Assembly: GCA_010645155.1 (NCBI GenBank)
Contig: CM021312.1
Span: 8,242,685 to 8,306,684 of the forward strand
DNA length: 64,000 nucleotides
Direction of reading: 5' to 3'
From: Tigriopus japonicus
Lineage: Eukaryota; Arthropoda; Copepoda; Harpacticoida; Harpacticidae
Of the stretch, positions 33,515 to 46,415 are shown one piece after another; position 1 is the stretch's first letter; every line of letters begins with the position of its first letter. The translations under genes and the position numbers were made by a program. The notes beneath the pieces are model-generated. The model was given only the letters and a program-made list of their open reading frames with translations, ran no database searches and was not told the DNA's origin.

Positions 33515-36396
33515 ATGGCCACCATCGAGTCGGATTTGACCGCGTTTTTGGCGGGTTCAACCGGAGGCCATCCGTCTCAATGGCTGCAAAACTCGGCGTC
33601 CGCCCGCCAATTACACGAATGCGCTTTGCGACTTTTAGCTGAAGCGCCAGCGGCCGCCAAAAAAGCCGTTTTAGATTTCTATGCCCAAGTTTTGGAGCAC
33701 GTGGCCGGATTGTATTTCCGCAAAAAGCGCGAAGGCCGCGAATATGCCGAAGGCCGACGCGTTTTAGACAAACTCAAGGTCCATTTGGAGGACCTGGTAC
33801 GAACTCAAAGACGATTTTGGGGTCCTACCGTAACTGATTGGGCATTGACTTTACTGGGCAGCCTCTCTTCGAAATATTCAGAGAAGGTAAGGTTTCAAAA
33901 GTTTGAAGTTCAAGATGAAAGTGATATTAATTTCATACTTCTATGTTTTAGGTTTTGGCTGGATTGCCGGCTTCAAATGCTTTGTCTTTACACGAGACTT
34001 TACCTTTGTGGCTCAATTGTCATGCCACGCAAAGCCTCATTGATATCACGACCAGTGGCATTGATGTGGGTTTGAAGGCCAATGACATTCGAGCCACTGA
34101 AACGGCCGTGTCCACTTTGTTGGACATTTCCGTGAAACATTCGCCTCATTTTGATTGGGTGGTGGCCCATATTGGTAGTTGCTTTCCCGACACGATCATT
34201 ACTCGGGTTTTGAGTGTGGGATTGAGGGATTTTGCCCAATATGCGGCCGCTCAACAGAAAAAAGATGGCCAATTTAACGTGGCCAAAATCCCCAAAATCA
34301 ATTCGGTCGTGGGAATTCTCGGGCATTTGGCCGCTACCCATCAACCCGAGATTCAAAGTGCATTGATCAAAATGGTTATGGGTAGCTTGAACCAACCTAA
34401 AAAGACCATGAGTCCCGAGGATGTGGCCATAGTTCCGTTTGTTTTGTATTTGGCTTCGTTGTCCGAGATGTTGGTGCCAATTCTCTTGGCGGATATTCGC
34501 ACCAAAATCACCCCCGATATCGCGCAGAAAATCGCGCATTTGTTCGAACAATGGGAAGATAGCTTTTTTCCAGAGGAAGATTCCCTCGTCAATTTGGTGG
34601 TGCATCTCATCGTGATCTCTGAATGTCATTCACCCGCCGTGCTAAGTTTGCTTTTGGATTTGGGATCCGGTGAAAACGACCAAAGAGACGTTCAAAATGG
34701 AGCCAGACTCATTGTCGATCTGGTTTTGGCCGAACTCCTCTCGATGGTTCATCAAACGCCAAAACATTTCTCGGAAGACATTCCCGTACTGAAGGGCTTT
34801 GCTTCGTGCTACGAATCGTTCCTGGAACGTTATCTTCTGAGTGAAGACGCTTTTCAGCGCAAATCTGTGATCCTTTTGCTCAATTACCTTTCACTATATC
34901 AAGGCCGTACTGTGGCTGTTAATGTAGTGAAGTATTGTTTGGATCATGCGGAGGGTCCTGAAGAGCTAGGGATTATGCTGGAATTTCTCAAGGACACTGA
35001 GCTGTGGATTACCGACATCGTGAAAGTCGCCGTCAGTCAAAGCATCAAGACTAAAGGACGTGATCCCAAAAGGTTTCTAGTGAATCTGGTTCAAATCCTT
35101 CACTACCAATCCCTACCGATCTCAGATCAAAAGATCAAGGTTCTCTCGCAATTTGCTACACCCGTCCAGGAGCACATTGAAGGTTTTCTTCCCATGTTGT
35201 CCATTTTGGAATTGGTCCCACATGTGCTCGAGATTCTTCATTTTGTGCCCCTACAAGCCGAAGCCATTTCCGTATCGGGCCTTCATCGCATTTGCCACTG
35301 TTTCGTGCAAACCATTTTCAATCTGATTCAAGACAAGACCACCTTCGAGCCTTCGCCAAAGATCAAATTGATCGGTCTTTGCGTCAAGACGCTTTTAACG
35401 CTTTCCAAGGTTCCAGTGGCCTTGGCCATCACCACTCGATTTTTGGTGGAAGGCGCTTTTCATTCCAAGTTTTCCGAACTGTTTACGGGTCGAGAATTCG
35501 AAGGCTCCAAGGCCAAGGACACTCTTAAGAGTCGGGTCAAGTTGATTGACGAGAATCTCAAATTCGGCTCTATGCCCACTCATCCCATGGGAACTTCCAC
35601 GGCTTTTCATGCTGGAATCATCGGTGAAGGCAAACGTTTCGCTTCCAAGACCAATCTATTCACTCCAAAGGAGATCGACGAGAATCAGTACTTATTTGTC
35701 ACGGTTTTGTTCAAGATCTGCCATCATGGAACACGAGATGAATCAAAAGAGGCTTGCAAACAATTGGCCTTACTTTTGGTGGAAATCTTCTCCCCTGATG
35801 TCATGTACAACGGACTTCCTTGGCCTGAAGAGGAGTTCATGAAAGTCACGGTGGAACGGGACTTGAAAATTGCCAAAAAGATCGAAGCACATCCTTTGGT
35901 TTGGAAAATCTTGTTTGGTCTGGCCGAAGCCCGACCTTCGTTGTGTTACACATCCGTGCTTATTCGGGGTCTTATGGCTGTTCAATTGAGTTTTTGGCAA
36001 GCCTCGGTTTCCGTGAAGGCCGCAGATTGTCCCAAACAGTTGACGGATCTGAAGAAAATCCTGGAACTCATGTCGGTGGGACAGTTCTTGCCTCATCCGT
36101 TGAATTCAGTGTCGGATGTGATCCACGTTTTCCACGCGTTTCATGTCCATTGTGTTTTGGTGGATATTTGGAACTTCATGCGCGACAATGTTCCCAGTCC
36201 AGTGGCTTTCGCGTCCAATAGTGAAGGAGTCCTATTCCGCGAGTTTGAGCCCTACAAGAACTATCAAGATTATTGCGCACGATTAAGACTGATCATGGTG
36301 GAACATATCGATCGAGTGCCCTTGGAATTCAAGCGGTTCTTTGTAGATGTTGCCTTGAAAAATGAGGCTTCTTTGCACATTGCCATGGAATATTGA
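33515..36396 (+). CDS. INTS5: Integrator complex subunit 5, 938 aa, two exons
   Basis: Exon 1 is 33515-33886 (124 codons). Exon 2 is 33952-36396, starting GTTTTGGCTGG after a TTTTAG acceptor; the 65-bp intron is phase 0. The protein is an all-helical HEAT-like scaffold with no enzyme motif. The strongest family match is the block VKHSPHFDWVVAHIGSCFPD and the following TRVLSVGLRDF, then KINSVVGILGHLA; these are near-identical in vertebrate INTS5. Further blocks are AFHAGIIGEGKRF and WPEEEFMKVTVERDLKIAKK. In known Integrator structures INTS5 with INTS8 and the PP2A module forms part of the complex core that cleaves and terminates RNA polymerase II transcripts and matures snRNAs. Length is slightly below the human protein (about 1,019 aa). 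Confidence 0.95.
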
Positions 36397-38173
36397 AAAT
36401 ATATTTGTGCTTCACAATTGAACACACAGTAAGCATGTATTTTTGGGGGGTACAAGAAGATCTTATATTTTTCTAGAGTCGAAAAGGTTGATTTTTATGA
36501 GTTTCCATCACGTTTATCAGGCCCAAACATAATTGAGACAATTAAATTTGCGCAAACAATTTGAGACAAACTAATTAGAAATTGGAATCGTCTTTTATTA
36601 GTGGATGTCCTTTTTGCCAAAATTAATTGTCAAGACGAGTTAGTTGACTCTTAACGTAAATGCTCATTATGTGAATGGTTGAGAACACTATTTGGTATTG
36701 ACAAATGCAAAAAAAGGTGGCAAATTTTGGGGTCCAGCGTTGTAACTTGTGAAGAAGATTTCTTGCATGTTCTGATAGGTAGATCAGAGAGAGTCAGAAG
36801 AACTCTGCTCTTATAAAACCCCTTGATTTTTCTTAGCTGTCCTAATTTCTTGTTATGACAATGTTGCTTAAACAAGTAATGTAAAATCAATTCACCCAAC
36901 TCAGTAAGAATACCATATTTTATTTTGGCGGGGTTTTGTAATTCTCAACACACCTCCAACGGGTACCAGATTAATTGATAAGTAATTAACATTTTAATAA
37001 AGAAATTTATCGATAAATGCCATTATATTAAAAAAAAAAACAATTCGCCAAATTTGATTGCTCTCCTCGTGATAGGTTGTTCCCTTTTTTAAGTGAATGA
37101 ATCTCACACACAATTTTACCTTAATATGCTTTCCAACTATTGTGTGTCCAATTAATTTGTCCCTCAATTAAGATGTCGTTAATTATTTTGCGCAAATTAA
37201 ATTATTTCAATCATTTTGGGCCCAGTTAAGGTGACACATTACCTATTTTTACTGCTGCGTACGAAATTATGTAGACGGATTTTGAGCAATTTTTTGAGGT
37301 AGTAGAGATAATCACGAATTAAAGTGCATTTTCAATGTGCTTTGTTCATGCCATCATGATTAGTTTGATTACTTTGTATTTATAAGCTCATTTTGACACT
37401 TATTGGCCTGAGATGCAACACCAATTCCAACTTGAATCAGAGATTGTGCAATATTTGTGAAATGACTCTTTTCTGAAGATTGATCAGATCTCATACCCTT
37501 ATGACAACGGAAGCTTCAAAAACATGATGTGTGAACATTTTGGCTTCTTAATTTCACACAGTACAAACTTTTACGCAGAGCAGGTTTTTAGTGTTTGATG
37601 CTTTGCCCAAAAGCTTGTTAATTAAATGAACATTTCCTATTTTTGGGGGTTGGGCCACCCAATTTACTTAGCTCAAATGATCGTACAGCAAAAAAAACGG
37701 TTTTCCCTCTTTTTTATGTGTTTCTATTTGTTCAAACGGAATCTATTACATAACCATTTGAGCTTGTGTCCAAAACTATTCATGTTGCAATGTTCTCCTT
37801 GTCGTCAATGTTGTAAACAATAGTTTGACGAGGTAATCCATTGGATATTGAAGAGATTGGAACAAAGATCTCGCTTATTGACTTATGCAATGGCGAGCAA
37901 ACAGATTGAGGATAATTTGGTTTGTACTCATCCAATAAACCGTCATTTAAAACACTAAAAATGTGTAGGTTGGATCGAGTCTCGAATATAACAATCAGTA
38001 GATAAGTATGACAGAGCTGTGGAACATCTTTTAAATCTGTTCTTGAGAAGCCTTAGTCATCTTAATTAAAGGTAGAAAGTGCACTTTGATTGATATTTAG
38101 AAAACTAGTGTGTTTGATTCGCAAAGCAATCTAAGATGTTGTCCTTTTGCTGACGTTTCAACTCAACCCCATA
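36397..38173. other. Intergenic after INTS5, no gene seen
   Basis: Contains the INTS5 3'UTR; no canonical AATAAA close to the stop was recognised. The rest is AT-rich with no supportable gene. Confidence 0.45.
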
Positions 38174-38175
38174 TA

Positions 38176-38510
38176 CAGGGTCGGCGGTCCAAGTGTGGAT
38201 TTTGGGGTCTTTAGCGCTTAAAGACTTCCTTTTTTTAACCATCCTTAAACGTGAAATGTGTTGGGATATCAAACACTCCACTCCAACCCAAAATTCTGCC
38301 CTCCTCCTTTTGAGGGACAAAAACAAGGCACTGTGCTAACTGTCCCAATTACTTCATCCATGTCTTGATCTCATCCATGAAACATGCACAAAACAACTTA
38401 TATGCCTTAATACTTCGTAATTCTTAAACAGTAAATTTGAAAAAAAATACATCGCAAACTACAAGACTTATGATGGCCTTAAAGGGTCTACACTTGGGTC
38501 GCCGACCCTG
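38176..38510. mobile_element. Tc1/mariner-type MITE, 335 bp
   Basis: Ends are inverted copies: CAGGGTCGGCGGTCCAAGTG at left, and CAGGGTCGGCGACCCAAGTG reading inward from the right. TA lies directly outside both ends (38174-38175, 38511-38512). No transposase is encoded. Confidence 0.8.
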
Positions 38511-38534
38511 TAGTACTGAAGTTCTGATGCTCGC

Positions 38535-38985
38535 TCAATCGTGTAAATGCATTTTCATTTTCTTAGACTTATCACAGTAGACTGGTTCGCATTCCTCTCG
38601 AAAAGGATTGTGCGGGTGGTACAAAATGAAGTTACGCAAAGTTAATCTCCAGTAAGGTATTTGAATATCCGGAATTAGCTCATTCGAAACAATCCGTCCC
38701 TTCATGTCCTCCTTCTTGCACGTCGATTGAACCTCTTTGAGTTCCAAGGGAAATATCAGGAAAGCATAAGAAGGAAGGACTTTATGAATAGTTCTGAATT
38801 TCCACGATTTCCGTCTTGTATTCACGATGAGGGATGATTCGTGTTAACTGAAGTGTTTGTTTATTTGTTAAGGACACAATCCCATGAGGGTTTTGCCGGT
38901 TTTGTGATAGGATTTCCTGCCACTTACTCGCACATGGTATAATTATTGCAATTAACATAGTTACCATGGAAGTGTGGGCCAATAA
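38535..38985 (-). other. Two overlapping ORFs, possible broken or spliced secreted-protein gene
   Basis: On the minus strand one ORF (38982-38782) begins with a hydrophobic MVTMLIAIIIPCAS segment resembling a signal peptide. A second ORF (38825-38535, 96 codons) overlaps it in another frame and ends with CEPVYCDKSKK. A GTAAGT donor sits inside the first. Joining them by standard splicing introduced stops in the combinations I tried, so this may be coincidence or a pseudogene. Confidence 0.2.
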
Positions 38986-39363
38986 TGAGTAATGGCTCCA
39001 AGGAGCTCTCCATCATTTCATTTCATAGCATATCACATAACTCTTTGTTAATCAGTTGCGATTTTACTCCAACCTTATAAACGGCAAATACGCAACATCA
39101 CGAATGAATCGCCCCTCGAATTTATGGATTTATATTAAGTTTCGCTATTAGAAGATAATTGCTTTCATCTTTCACAATAAGCTTATCAAAGGGCTTCGAA
39201 AATATTTTCATTCTATTATGGATACGTTGTTGGCGAGTGTTTGGTAAACATGCGTCTAATTGATTCTGTTTTATTGACTCCGATCAACCTCAACAACTAT
39301 GAGTAAAATATATATTGTTCTCGAGCTTTAGTGCTCTCCAGTCACAAAGCAAACTTTCCATCT

Positions 39364-41989
39364 TTATTCTTCAGCCCCTCCTTCTTTTTCCGTTTGGGGC
39401 TCATCTGTGCTTTCATCCTCCTTGGTGTCATTCTCATCATCCTCTTTGGTTTCGTCATCCTTGGTCTCTTCGGCGTCTTCAGTGTTTTCTGGAGCCTCAG
39501 TCTGCTCTTCTCCTTCCGCAGTCTCATCGTCATCTTCCAAAACGGCCTCCAAATTTTCGGCCGCAAGTTCCAATTCGGCCGCATCGTGACCTTGACCGTC
39601 ATCATCTCCGACCATGATGGTTGTACTACTCTTGGCACTTCTCAGCGAGACTTGGGATCCGGTTTCAGCATCTCTATTGACGTAATAGAAAAACACATTG
39701 GATAGTACGAATTCAAGTAGTCCTTCAAAGAATATGTAATTGGTTTTTAGGTGTTCCAACATTGGGCAATGATCCATCTATTATGGATATGTTTTGAATA
39801 TTCGTGGAAGTGGAATCGTTTGTGCTATAGAGGCTAAACTATTCACGCGATTCCCGATCACGTGCGTTGTTGGTTTTTAGGCAACGTAAAGGTGTACATA
39901 AAGTATGCCAATTTGGTGCAAAAACTGTGGAAATATGAACAATTGACATCTTTTTCTCTTAAAACCTCAGATCAGAGTTGCCAAATAAGTCTACTTTGCC
40001 AAAGATAACCCTCATTTTTCAATTTGACTTGAAAAGCGTTGAAGTTGTTTTTGCTCAACATTTGGATGAACATGATATTTTAAGATGACTTCAATGGAGC
40101 TTTATGTTTCAAATAGAAAGACTTAATGATCCTGCAGTACTTACTCTTCCAAATCTTCGTATTTCTTGCAACCAAATCTGTACAAGCAAGGCTTTTCCAC
40201 ATCGCAACATGAGTCATCAGATCGACACCACCAAATAAAGATAGCCAAAACCAAGATAATGGCCAAAAGAGGAACCCATAGTTTCACTTGTTCTTGTCTG
40301 GAAAAGAAGATAAAGGGAATGTTTCTCGGATTGCAATTGGGATTTGATCTGCCTTTAAGCCAGAGTTAAATGTCAAATATGTTTTTCAAGGATTCCTGCA
40401 AATGAAAATGACAAGTAAGGTTAGTCAAAATGTGCATAAACAATTATGCAGTTTGTCGATATGGATTTGAAGGTGACAACCGGCAAGATTAGAACGGAAT
40501 TCAAGAAATTTGAAAACAAAAGTTGCTATTTTTCCCATTGAGATGAAGCCGAGTGGTCTATTCAATAATTTGAAAAACAGATCAAACCAATCAATAAGTT
40601 TCTAACGTCTAGTAAAAGCCTAAGGTTCATTCAGTAATCAATTTCATCTGTTAGTCATCATTACATTTTGTCGAAATCATGTTCTTGAAACTTGAAAGTT
40701 TCGAATGTACTCTTTGAGCCACTCGAATTGTTGTTAGTTTAAACAACACTGTTTGTTGGAAATTTGATTCAGCATCCTTGCTGCAAATGTACTGTAATTT
40801 CCCAAACCCAAAAGACAACCTTCATTATGAGAAAGAAACAACTTCCAAACAATTATGCTCAATTTTCATATTCGCTCAACCCTACTTCTAATTTTAATAA
40901 CATTTTGCTCTTGGCATTTTAACCTTCAAAGTTGTACCCATAATCATCCAACAACCAGATTGAGCATTTCCGGAATAGGGTGACATTTCAAAACATGTTG
41001 AGGAGCCCCTGGAAACAATCAGTTTCTCTGACATTAAACTTCAAGAATTTCCAAATTACTCGGAAGTTATGGCACACATCCCAAATTCCTGCTGAGAATT
41101 TGTTGTGCTAATTCAGCTAAAAATCCAACATCACATTTTTCTCATTACCCTAAAGCTTGTGGCTTCTTTAACAACGCCAAAAAGATAATTTCAAAACATG
41201 AGGAGTTTTGGTGTGAAAGTAAAGACCTTGGAAATTCAAAATTAATGGATCGCTGTTTCGACCTTTTTAAAAACATATTCGTTCCCCTCAAAGGTCATCT
41301 TGCACCAGTTTTGCTTAGTTAATCCAAGAACCTTTGACATAGTCCGCTCCAAAAATATAAAAATGTCGCAGTCTCACATTCAATCTCTCTTCGTTTTTTA
41401 CAATACCCCTTCCGAGTCATCACACAATTGGCTTTGTCTGCTATTGATGGACGCGTTCCCAGGCTTCCTTTGAAAATGCATGATGCTTCTTCCTTCGTTT
41501 CCTCACATTTGGAAGCACTCCAAAGTATGGAAGTCCCTAGGGTGTCACCCACCAATAGCTTGAGTGCATGCAAGAGAGACCTTTCATTGTCAAATCGTGT
41601 AAGAGCCAGCCTCTCTCTGCGTGAATTGAAATGCGTAGGCGGCCTTTTTAGAAGACTCTCGCATCTCCAAGCAATCCCTCACCCACATGTCTCCAAGGAG
41701 GTACGTGGCAATTAAAGTTCAAGTTTACCGCAGACGGAAATACCTCCCTCTTCCTTCATCAATGTCAACTGATGATTAGCTAGGGAAATGCCAAACAAAT
41801 TGATGCATCTATTTCCATGCCTCACACTCACATTTCTTCTTGCAAATCCTTAGTGGCACAACAGGCGGGATTCAAATTCACGGTACAGCAAGATTGATCC
41901 GCGGCACAAGTGAAGAGATTATTGGGATCTTCATGATCTTGACTCTCATCCACGACACAATCATGCACGTTCTTCTCTGTGGTGGACAT
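39364..41989 (-). CDS. Unrecognised Cys-rich single-pass membrane protein, 206 aa, three exons
   Basis: Minus-strand exons 41832-41989, 40145-40297 and 39364-39673, with donor/acceptor pairs GTGAGT/TTCCAG and GTAAGT/AATAG and matching phases (2, 2). Residues 1-50 hold a compact Cys motif (TCAADQSCCTVNLNPACC). About residues 58-74 form one transmembrane helix (WVPLLAIILVLAIFIWW). A second Cys cluster follows (CRSDDSCCDVEKPCLYRFGC), then a long Glu/Asp/Thr-rich tail ending EGGAEE. There is no signal peptide, so the orientation is uncertain. The AATAAA signal overlaps the TAA stop. A CAG/GTACGT site near 42078 and an acceptor near 42036 hint at an upstream 5'UTR exon. Function unknown; the plan is reminiscent of small Cys-rich adaptor-type membrane proteins but I cannot assign one. 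Confidence 0.7.
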
Positions 41990-42512
41990 TTTGCTTTGAA
42001 GCTCTGCGAGCACAGTCGCGGATTTGAAAAAGGTTCTGGAGGTGAACAAATCGATATGCCATTGACCACCAAACGTACCTGAATGTTTGTGCAACGGACT
42101 GGCGTTGATTGGCAACCATATCCAAAGTGAAAGCCTTGAGGCCTTGGATCTTAGGCTCTCAACAGCTTTGTCTGATTTTGAGAAGATTACTGAATGGCGG
42201 TTTGAGCTTATGAGTAGATGAAAGCGTTTTGTTTCATTTTGGGTGCAATATCAGAGAAAAAAATAAGTAGTTGATGGGGGAGCTTTTACTAACAGGACGT
42301 GTATTTATTCAATAAAATTCAAAAGGAAAGTAGAGCATGTAATATCTTGTTGTTGAAGATTCCAAGTTATATTGTATACCACAATACATTTTTTTAGAGC
42401 AGAATGCTTGACCACTTCTTAAAATCAAATGGTAGTGCACCAAACACTACCTCTATCTTAAGATTAGACAAAAAAAAATTGTAATATGGGACCTCTTTCG
42501 TTTATTCCAATA

Positions 42513-42590
42513 CAAAGGTTCAGTTTTTTTTAATGTAGATCGGTAAAACGTAGGGTTTCATTTCAAATGGGAGGAACTGAAGGGTATTGA
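42513..42590 (+). repeat. 78-bp direct repeat, left copy
   Basis: Identical base for base to 42977-43054, including an eight-T run. Perfect identity implies a recent duplication or gene conversion. The 386 bases between carry no ORF of note. Confidence 0.85.
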
Positions 42591-42976
42591 CAATTTTAGC
42601 CGAAGCTTAAAATTTCACCACTAGATGAAGCCAAAACAGGGGCAAAGTTACTTGATTTCAGAGCTATCTTCAGCTTAAACTTGCTGCCAAAATTACAGCT
42701 TAGTTCTTGAAATTTATTTTTCTGCATATTTCGAGTCTTATATAGTTCAGCTACGAAAATATTGAGTTAAAAAATCGAAAAGTCATGTTGAGTTATCGTA
42801 GATTAATCACTTAAGGCCAAAGATTTTGCAGAAGCACCAAGACTTGTTTTACCTCAAGATGGCGCTGATTGTCCCTTTTTTGTTATTTTGAAGCCCAACT
42901 TTGCTTCTTTGAAAAAAGCTTGCTCTGACGGCTAGTTGTTCAGTTTGAGAACAAGAGAGGGCACTCAAGCAGGATT

Positions 42977-43054
42977 CAAAGGTTCAGTTTTTTTTAATGT
43001 AGATCGGTAAAACGTAGGGTTTCATTTCAAATGGGAGGAACTGAAGGGTATTGA
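42977..43054 (+). repeat. 78-bp direct repeat, right copy
   Basis: Exact partner of 42513-42590. It could reflect an unequal exchange, very short solo-LTR-like ends, or an assembly artefact. Confidence 0.85.
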
Positions 43055-43144
43055 GAGTGGAATTCAGAATGTCCTAGATTCAACAATGTTTAACGAAAAA
43101 AAGAAAAAAAAGTCCAAAGACTTCTTAAAATAAATGATGAGGAT

Positions 43145-43417
43145 CACAAACTACCCCCAGACTTCTCAATTCTAGCTAAGCAGGCAGACCGCCGTGACAG
43201 TGCGGAGATCCGTGACCTCTAGATGACGTAGGCTGTATTTTCTGAATTGACTCTGAGAATCGAACTTCAAAAAGGATATTTGCGTTACAAACACGGTGGC
43301 GCACTCTATGACGTTCCTTATGAAACAATCATTTTTACCAATGTTGTTAGGTAATCCCTCATAGAGGGCGGTTTTGTCGACGTCAAAATTGAGATATCTC
43401 TATTTTATTTATCTATG
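43145..43417 (+). mobile_element. 273-bp dispersed element, copy 1
   Basis: Nearly the same sequence and exactly the same length as 56549-56821. It begins CACAAACTACCCCCAGAC and ends TTTTATTTATCTATG. TGAGGAT is present on both sides (43138-43144 and 43418-43424) as a target duplication. There are no clear terminal inverted repeats and no ORF, so a SINE-like retroposon is the best guess. A TAGCTAAGCAGG stretch resembles a tRNA A box, but a convincing same-strand B box is absent. Confidence 0.75.
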
Positions 43418-43424
43418 TGAGGAT

Positions 43425-45576
43425 GCTTTCAGAGTAAGCTGAATTGAATGACAGCCATCTAGGTGACAATTATGTTGGTTCTCTTGGAAATTCTCCTGTC
43501 GCAGGATCTTAGCTTTCTATTCCCATGAGTGGTTAGCTAACTTAGGATTTGGATACTTGGAAACAGTTGCCTAGAATTTAGCTCACAACTTTGCAATCCT
43601 GATGCCCGATTTTAAATTTGGAGCTCGACCCTGCTTTAATTCGGACTCATGCGGTTTCAAACAGGGTTGCCAGACTGAGATCAGATCATGGGTGACTACA
43701 ATCCAGACTAGAGCTCACTAGAGCTCTCATATGCTTGGGAGCTCTAATACGAACATACTTAGTTAGATCTTGGAATTTCATCACTTTTTGTCTGAAAAGC
43801 GACTGAAAAGACTGAAAAGGCCATAATCATCCGTAGTAAATGTAGGCAGGGTATTGGTGAAAGGATAGAATATAAACAGGTAAAAGAGAAAGAGAGAAAA
43901 GTATGTATCACAGAGACGAGCAGCACAAAATATTTAAGAGCATATAACGGAAGAATAATTCAAAAGATTCAGGCCACGTCTAAAGCTTACTGCAGATTCC
44001 TGTCTTTACGGATGATTTAGGTGGTTAAATAAAAAAAAACCAATATTGCAATACATAGTTGAGTTAATTTATGTATAAACCCTCCTTCATCGATGGATGG
44101 AATTTTCCTTGAAGTCGATCAAACAAGAGAGAGAGAACAAGACGGTTCGAAACAGGTCCCATTTGGCACTTCAAATTTCCCGCACTTTTGGCCTCTACAA
44201 ACAATCACAAAGCAGCATGTTTTGGTTTCAAGCTTTCGTGCAATTTTGTTCATGTGATTTGTGATTTTTTAAATAGAAAGGACAATCAGTGTTAATCATG
44301 TCAAATTGGGGACATTTAAGCGGACTCAATCGTTTGAGCCTTCTGGTCAATCGGTCTTGTTTGGGTGGTTTTCGTTCGTTTCATTTGAACCATGTCAGAT
44401 TACGAAAACGATCGATTCGGAAAAAGATGGTAAAGCACCTTTTTATGTTTCATAACCTAAAATAACACTTTCGGCCCTTGAAATGTCGTTGGCTTAGAGT
44501 GTTTTGGGTTTCAAGTAAATTGCATACCAAACTCAAAGTCTCGATAAAAGTCAACGCCTACATCGTGTGCAAGAACGGGTGCAAAAATTTATGGCTGACC
44601 TATTTGCATGGCCTTAGAAAAAATCTGATCATATCTTGTTGAGTATTAATTTTGACATTTTTATTAAAAGATCTGAAATTATCATTACTGGACCGAAGAA
44701 TTTAATGCAGATAAAAAGATCTAAGTGTTCATCAAAGTTCGAAGAAAAATGCGAAGAAAATAGTGCTTTTCGGTGGCATTTTTTGTGGTGGTTTTGTTTT
44801 GGGTTTTTTGGTCTTGTTTTGTCGATTCCAGGCTTATGGGACTGAAAAAATGTAGTCTTGCATTACTCGGGGTTTGTCCAGTGTGCGGACACGGTGTGTA
44901 TTTAAGCTCAAGTAGTCATTTTTAAATTTTAAAAACTTTTGAAACCACTTTTGAGGTGTTAATGCAATGCTGCATGTGAATTTGAATTCTGTTAATTAAG
45001 TCACGGGCAAAAATACATATGAAAAGTCACTTAAAACATGCTTAAAGATAATTGTTGAAACATTTTCTTCAACCCAATTCTCAAGTAGTCTTATGGGCGT
45101 GTCTACCTAGAATATTGTCGAAATCTTCCTAGCCGTTTGTCTTAAATAATGAAATGGACCCTCTTGTTTGGTCCTTCGAGAATGCCGATCTCGAAGACCG
45201 TTGAAAATAGATCTGCGAAAAAGAGTTCCAAAATATTTGAGAACGACACTGCTCTTACACGGTGATCTGTTATGTACTGAGAAAAGGGGGTTGGCTCGCC
45301 AAAGACAAATTTTTGGTGTCATGTTATACTTGACAGCTGTATGATTTTGATGGTACCTTCCAAAAAATAGGTAATAGACAGTTTCAGGTACTTTTTCAAG
45401 AAATAATAATCGTTTTGTGGAGTGCTTCATCTTTGAATTTCCCACTCTAGTCAGGTTAATTTCAAAGTAAAGGTGACCAATAACCTATGCTTCACCAACG
45501 ATATTCCTGCACAAAACTTTGAAAACCTAACCATAACCTAACCAACTTGAACCAGGAAGAGGTGCTTACTGATTAC
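43425..45576. other. Intergenic, no gene supported
   Basis: An uninterrupted minus-strand ORF of 112 codons (45107-45445), rich in Arg, Lys and His, is the only notable reading frame. It has no motif I recognise and no splice context; it may be part of a decayed element. Confidence 0.4.
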
Positions 45577-46396
45577 TAGGGCTAGGGAAAAATTTTTTTA
45601 CATCAAAAAATATTTTTTACATTTTTTGCCAATTTTACGTGAATATAACATTTTAATTTTGACATTTTTTGGAAAATTTCAACATTTTCTTAACATTTTT
45701 TGTACTTTTGCTCAAAAATGTCATCCCAAAACCGGTTCTGAGGGACCAATTAATCAAAAGAAGGCTTGAAATTTCCCGCCAAATTTTCCCGCTAAAATTG
45801 TCATTGTTCAACTTCACATTTTATGATGCCAATTAATCAAAATCTTTGGAAGGGGAAAAAAGTGCCCTTAAAGTTCTTTTTGTTATTGTGAAAAAGTTCA
45901 CATCAGAAACTTTGTGACCCTTGTTTCCGTGATTATTTTACGTGGGCTAAATATTTATGTGTAGAGTAAAGGATGTTTTAAGTTGGCACTGTTGCCATTA
46001 TTTACTCAGATTTTAATATCTATTGCCTTTCAAAGGGTCTGAATGTGCTATCGGACTTATAACATAAACTGTTTTGACGTCTAGCTTATAAAAATACCCC
46101 GCTATGTGAAGCGCAACCTATCGTTTTTTTAAGCTAGAGCTTTGACGGCATTATTTCCTTCAGATGTCTGGTCACACTGTCTCAAGTAGTCGTCTCAAGT
46201 CCTCCACGCATCTAGTCCCATTTCTCACACATTTCGTTGACTTTTTTGCCCTAATTTTTAACATTTTTTGCTCTTTTTGCTCTAAATTTCAACATTTTTT
46301 GCCCTTTTTGCCCTATATTTCAAAAAAATTGCCCTTTTTCCTGACATTTTAATGACATTTTTTGGACGTTTTTCCAACATTTTTTCCCGGGCTCTA
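45577..46396. mobile_element. 820-bp nonautonomous hAT-like element
   Basis: Runs from TAGGGCTAGGGAAAAATTT to CATTTTTTCCCGGGCTCTA, with imperfect inverted ends rich in CATTTTTTG/CAAAAAATG words. The 8-bp duplication CTGATTAC is perfect on both sides (45569-45576 and 46397-46404), diagnostic of hAT. The interior encodes no transposase. Confidence 0.88.
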
Positions 46397-46415
46397 CTGA
46401 TTACGTTTCAATGTA

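Larger units (their letters stand above)
42120..43144. other. Intergenic with a 78-bp direct repeat
   Basis: No gene seen. The exact direct repeats at 42513-42590 and 42977-43054 are listed separately. The intervening DNA is AT-rich and noncoding. Confidence 0.45.

Noticed and set aside
34000..34629. 209-codon minus-strand ORF
   Set aside because: Antisense shadow of INTS5 exon 2, whose plus-strand reading is strongly conserved.
33955..36396. INTS5 as a single 813-codon ORF starting at 33955
   Set aside because: That start is a TTG codon; a normal intron joins this exon to 33515-33886, which begins with ATG and completes the conserved N-terminal region.
38105..38326. 73-codon minus-strand ORF
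   Set aside because: It runs across the end of the TA-flanked MITE at 38176-38510 and has no motif.
41828..42115. Start of the Cys-rich membrane protein at the ATG at 42115
   Set aside because: A donor-like CAG/GTACGT and an acceptor lie between this ATG and the one at 41989; the upstream part looks like 5'UTR. Not fully excluded.
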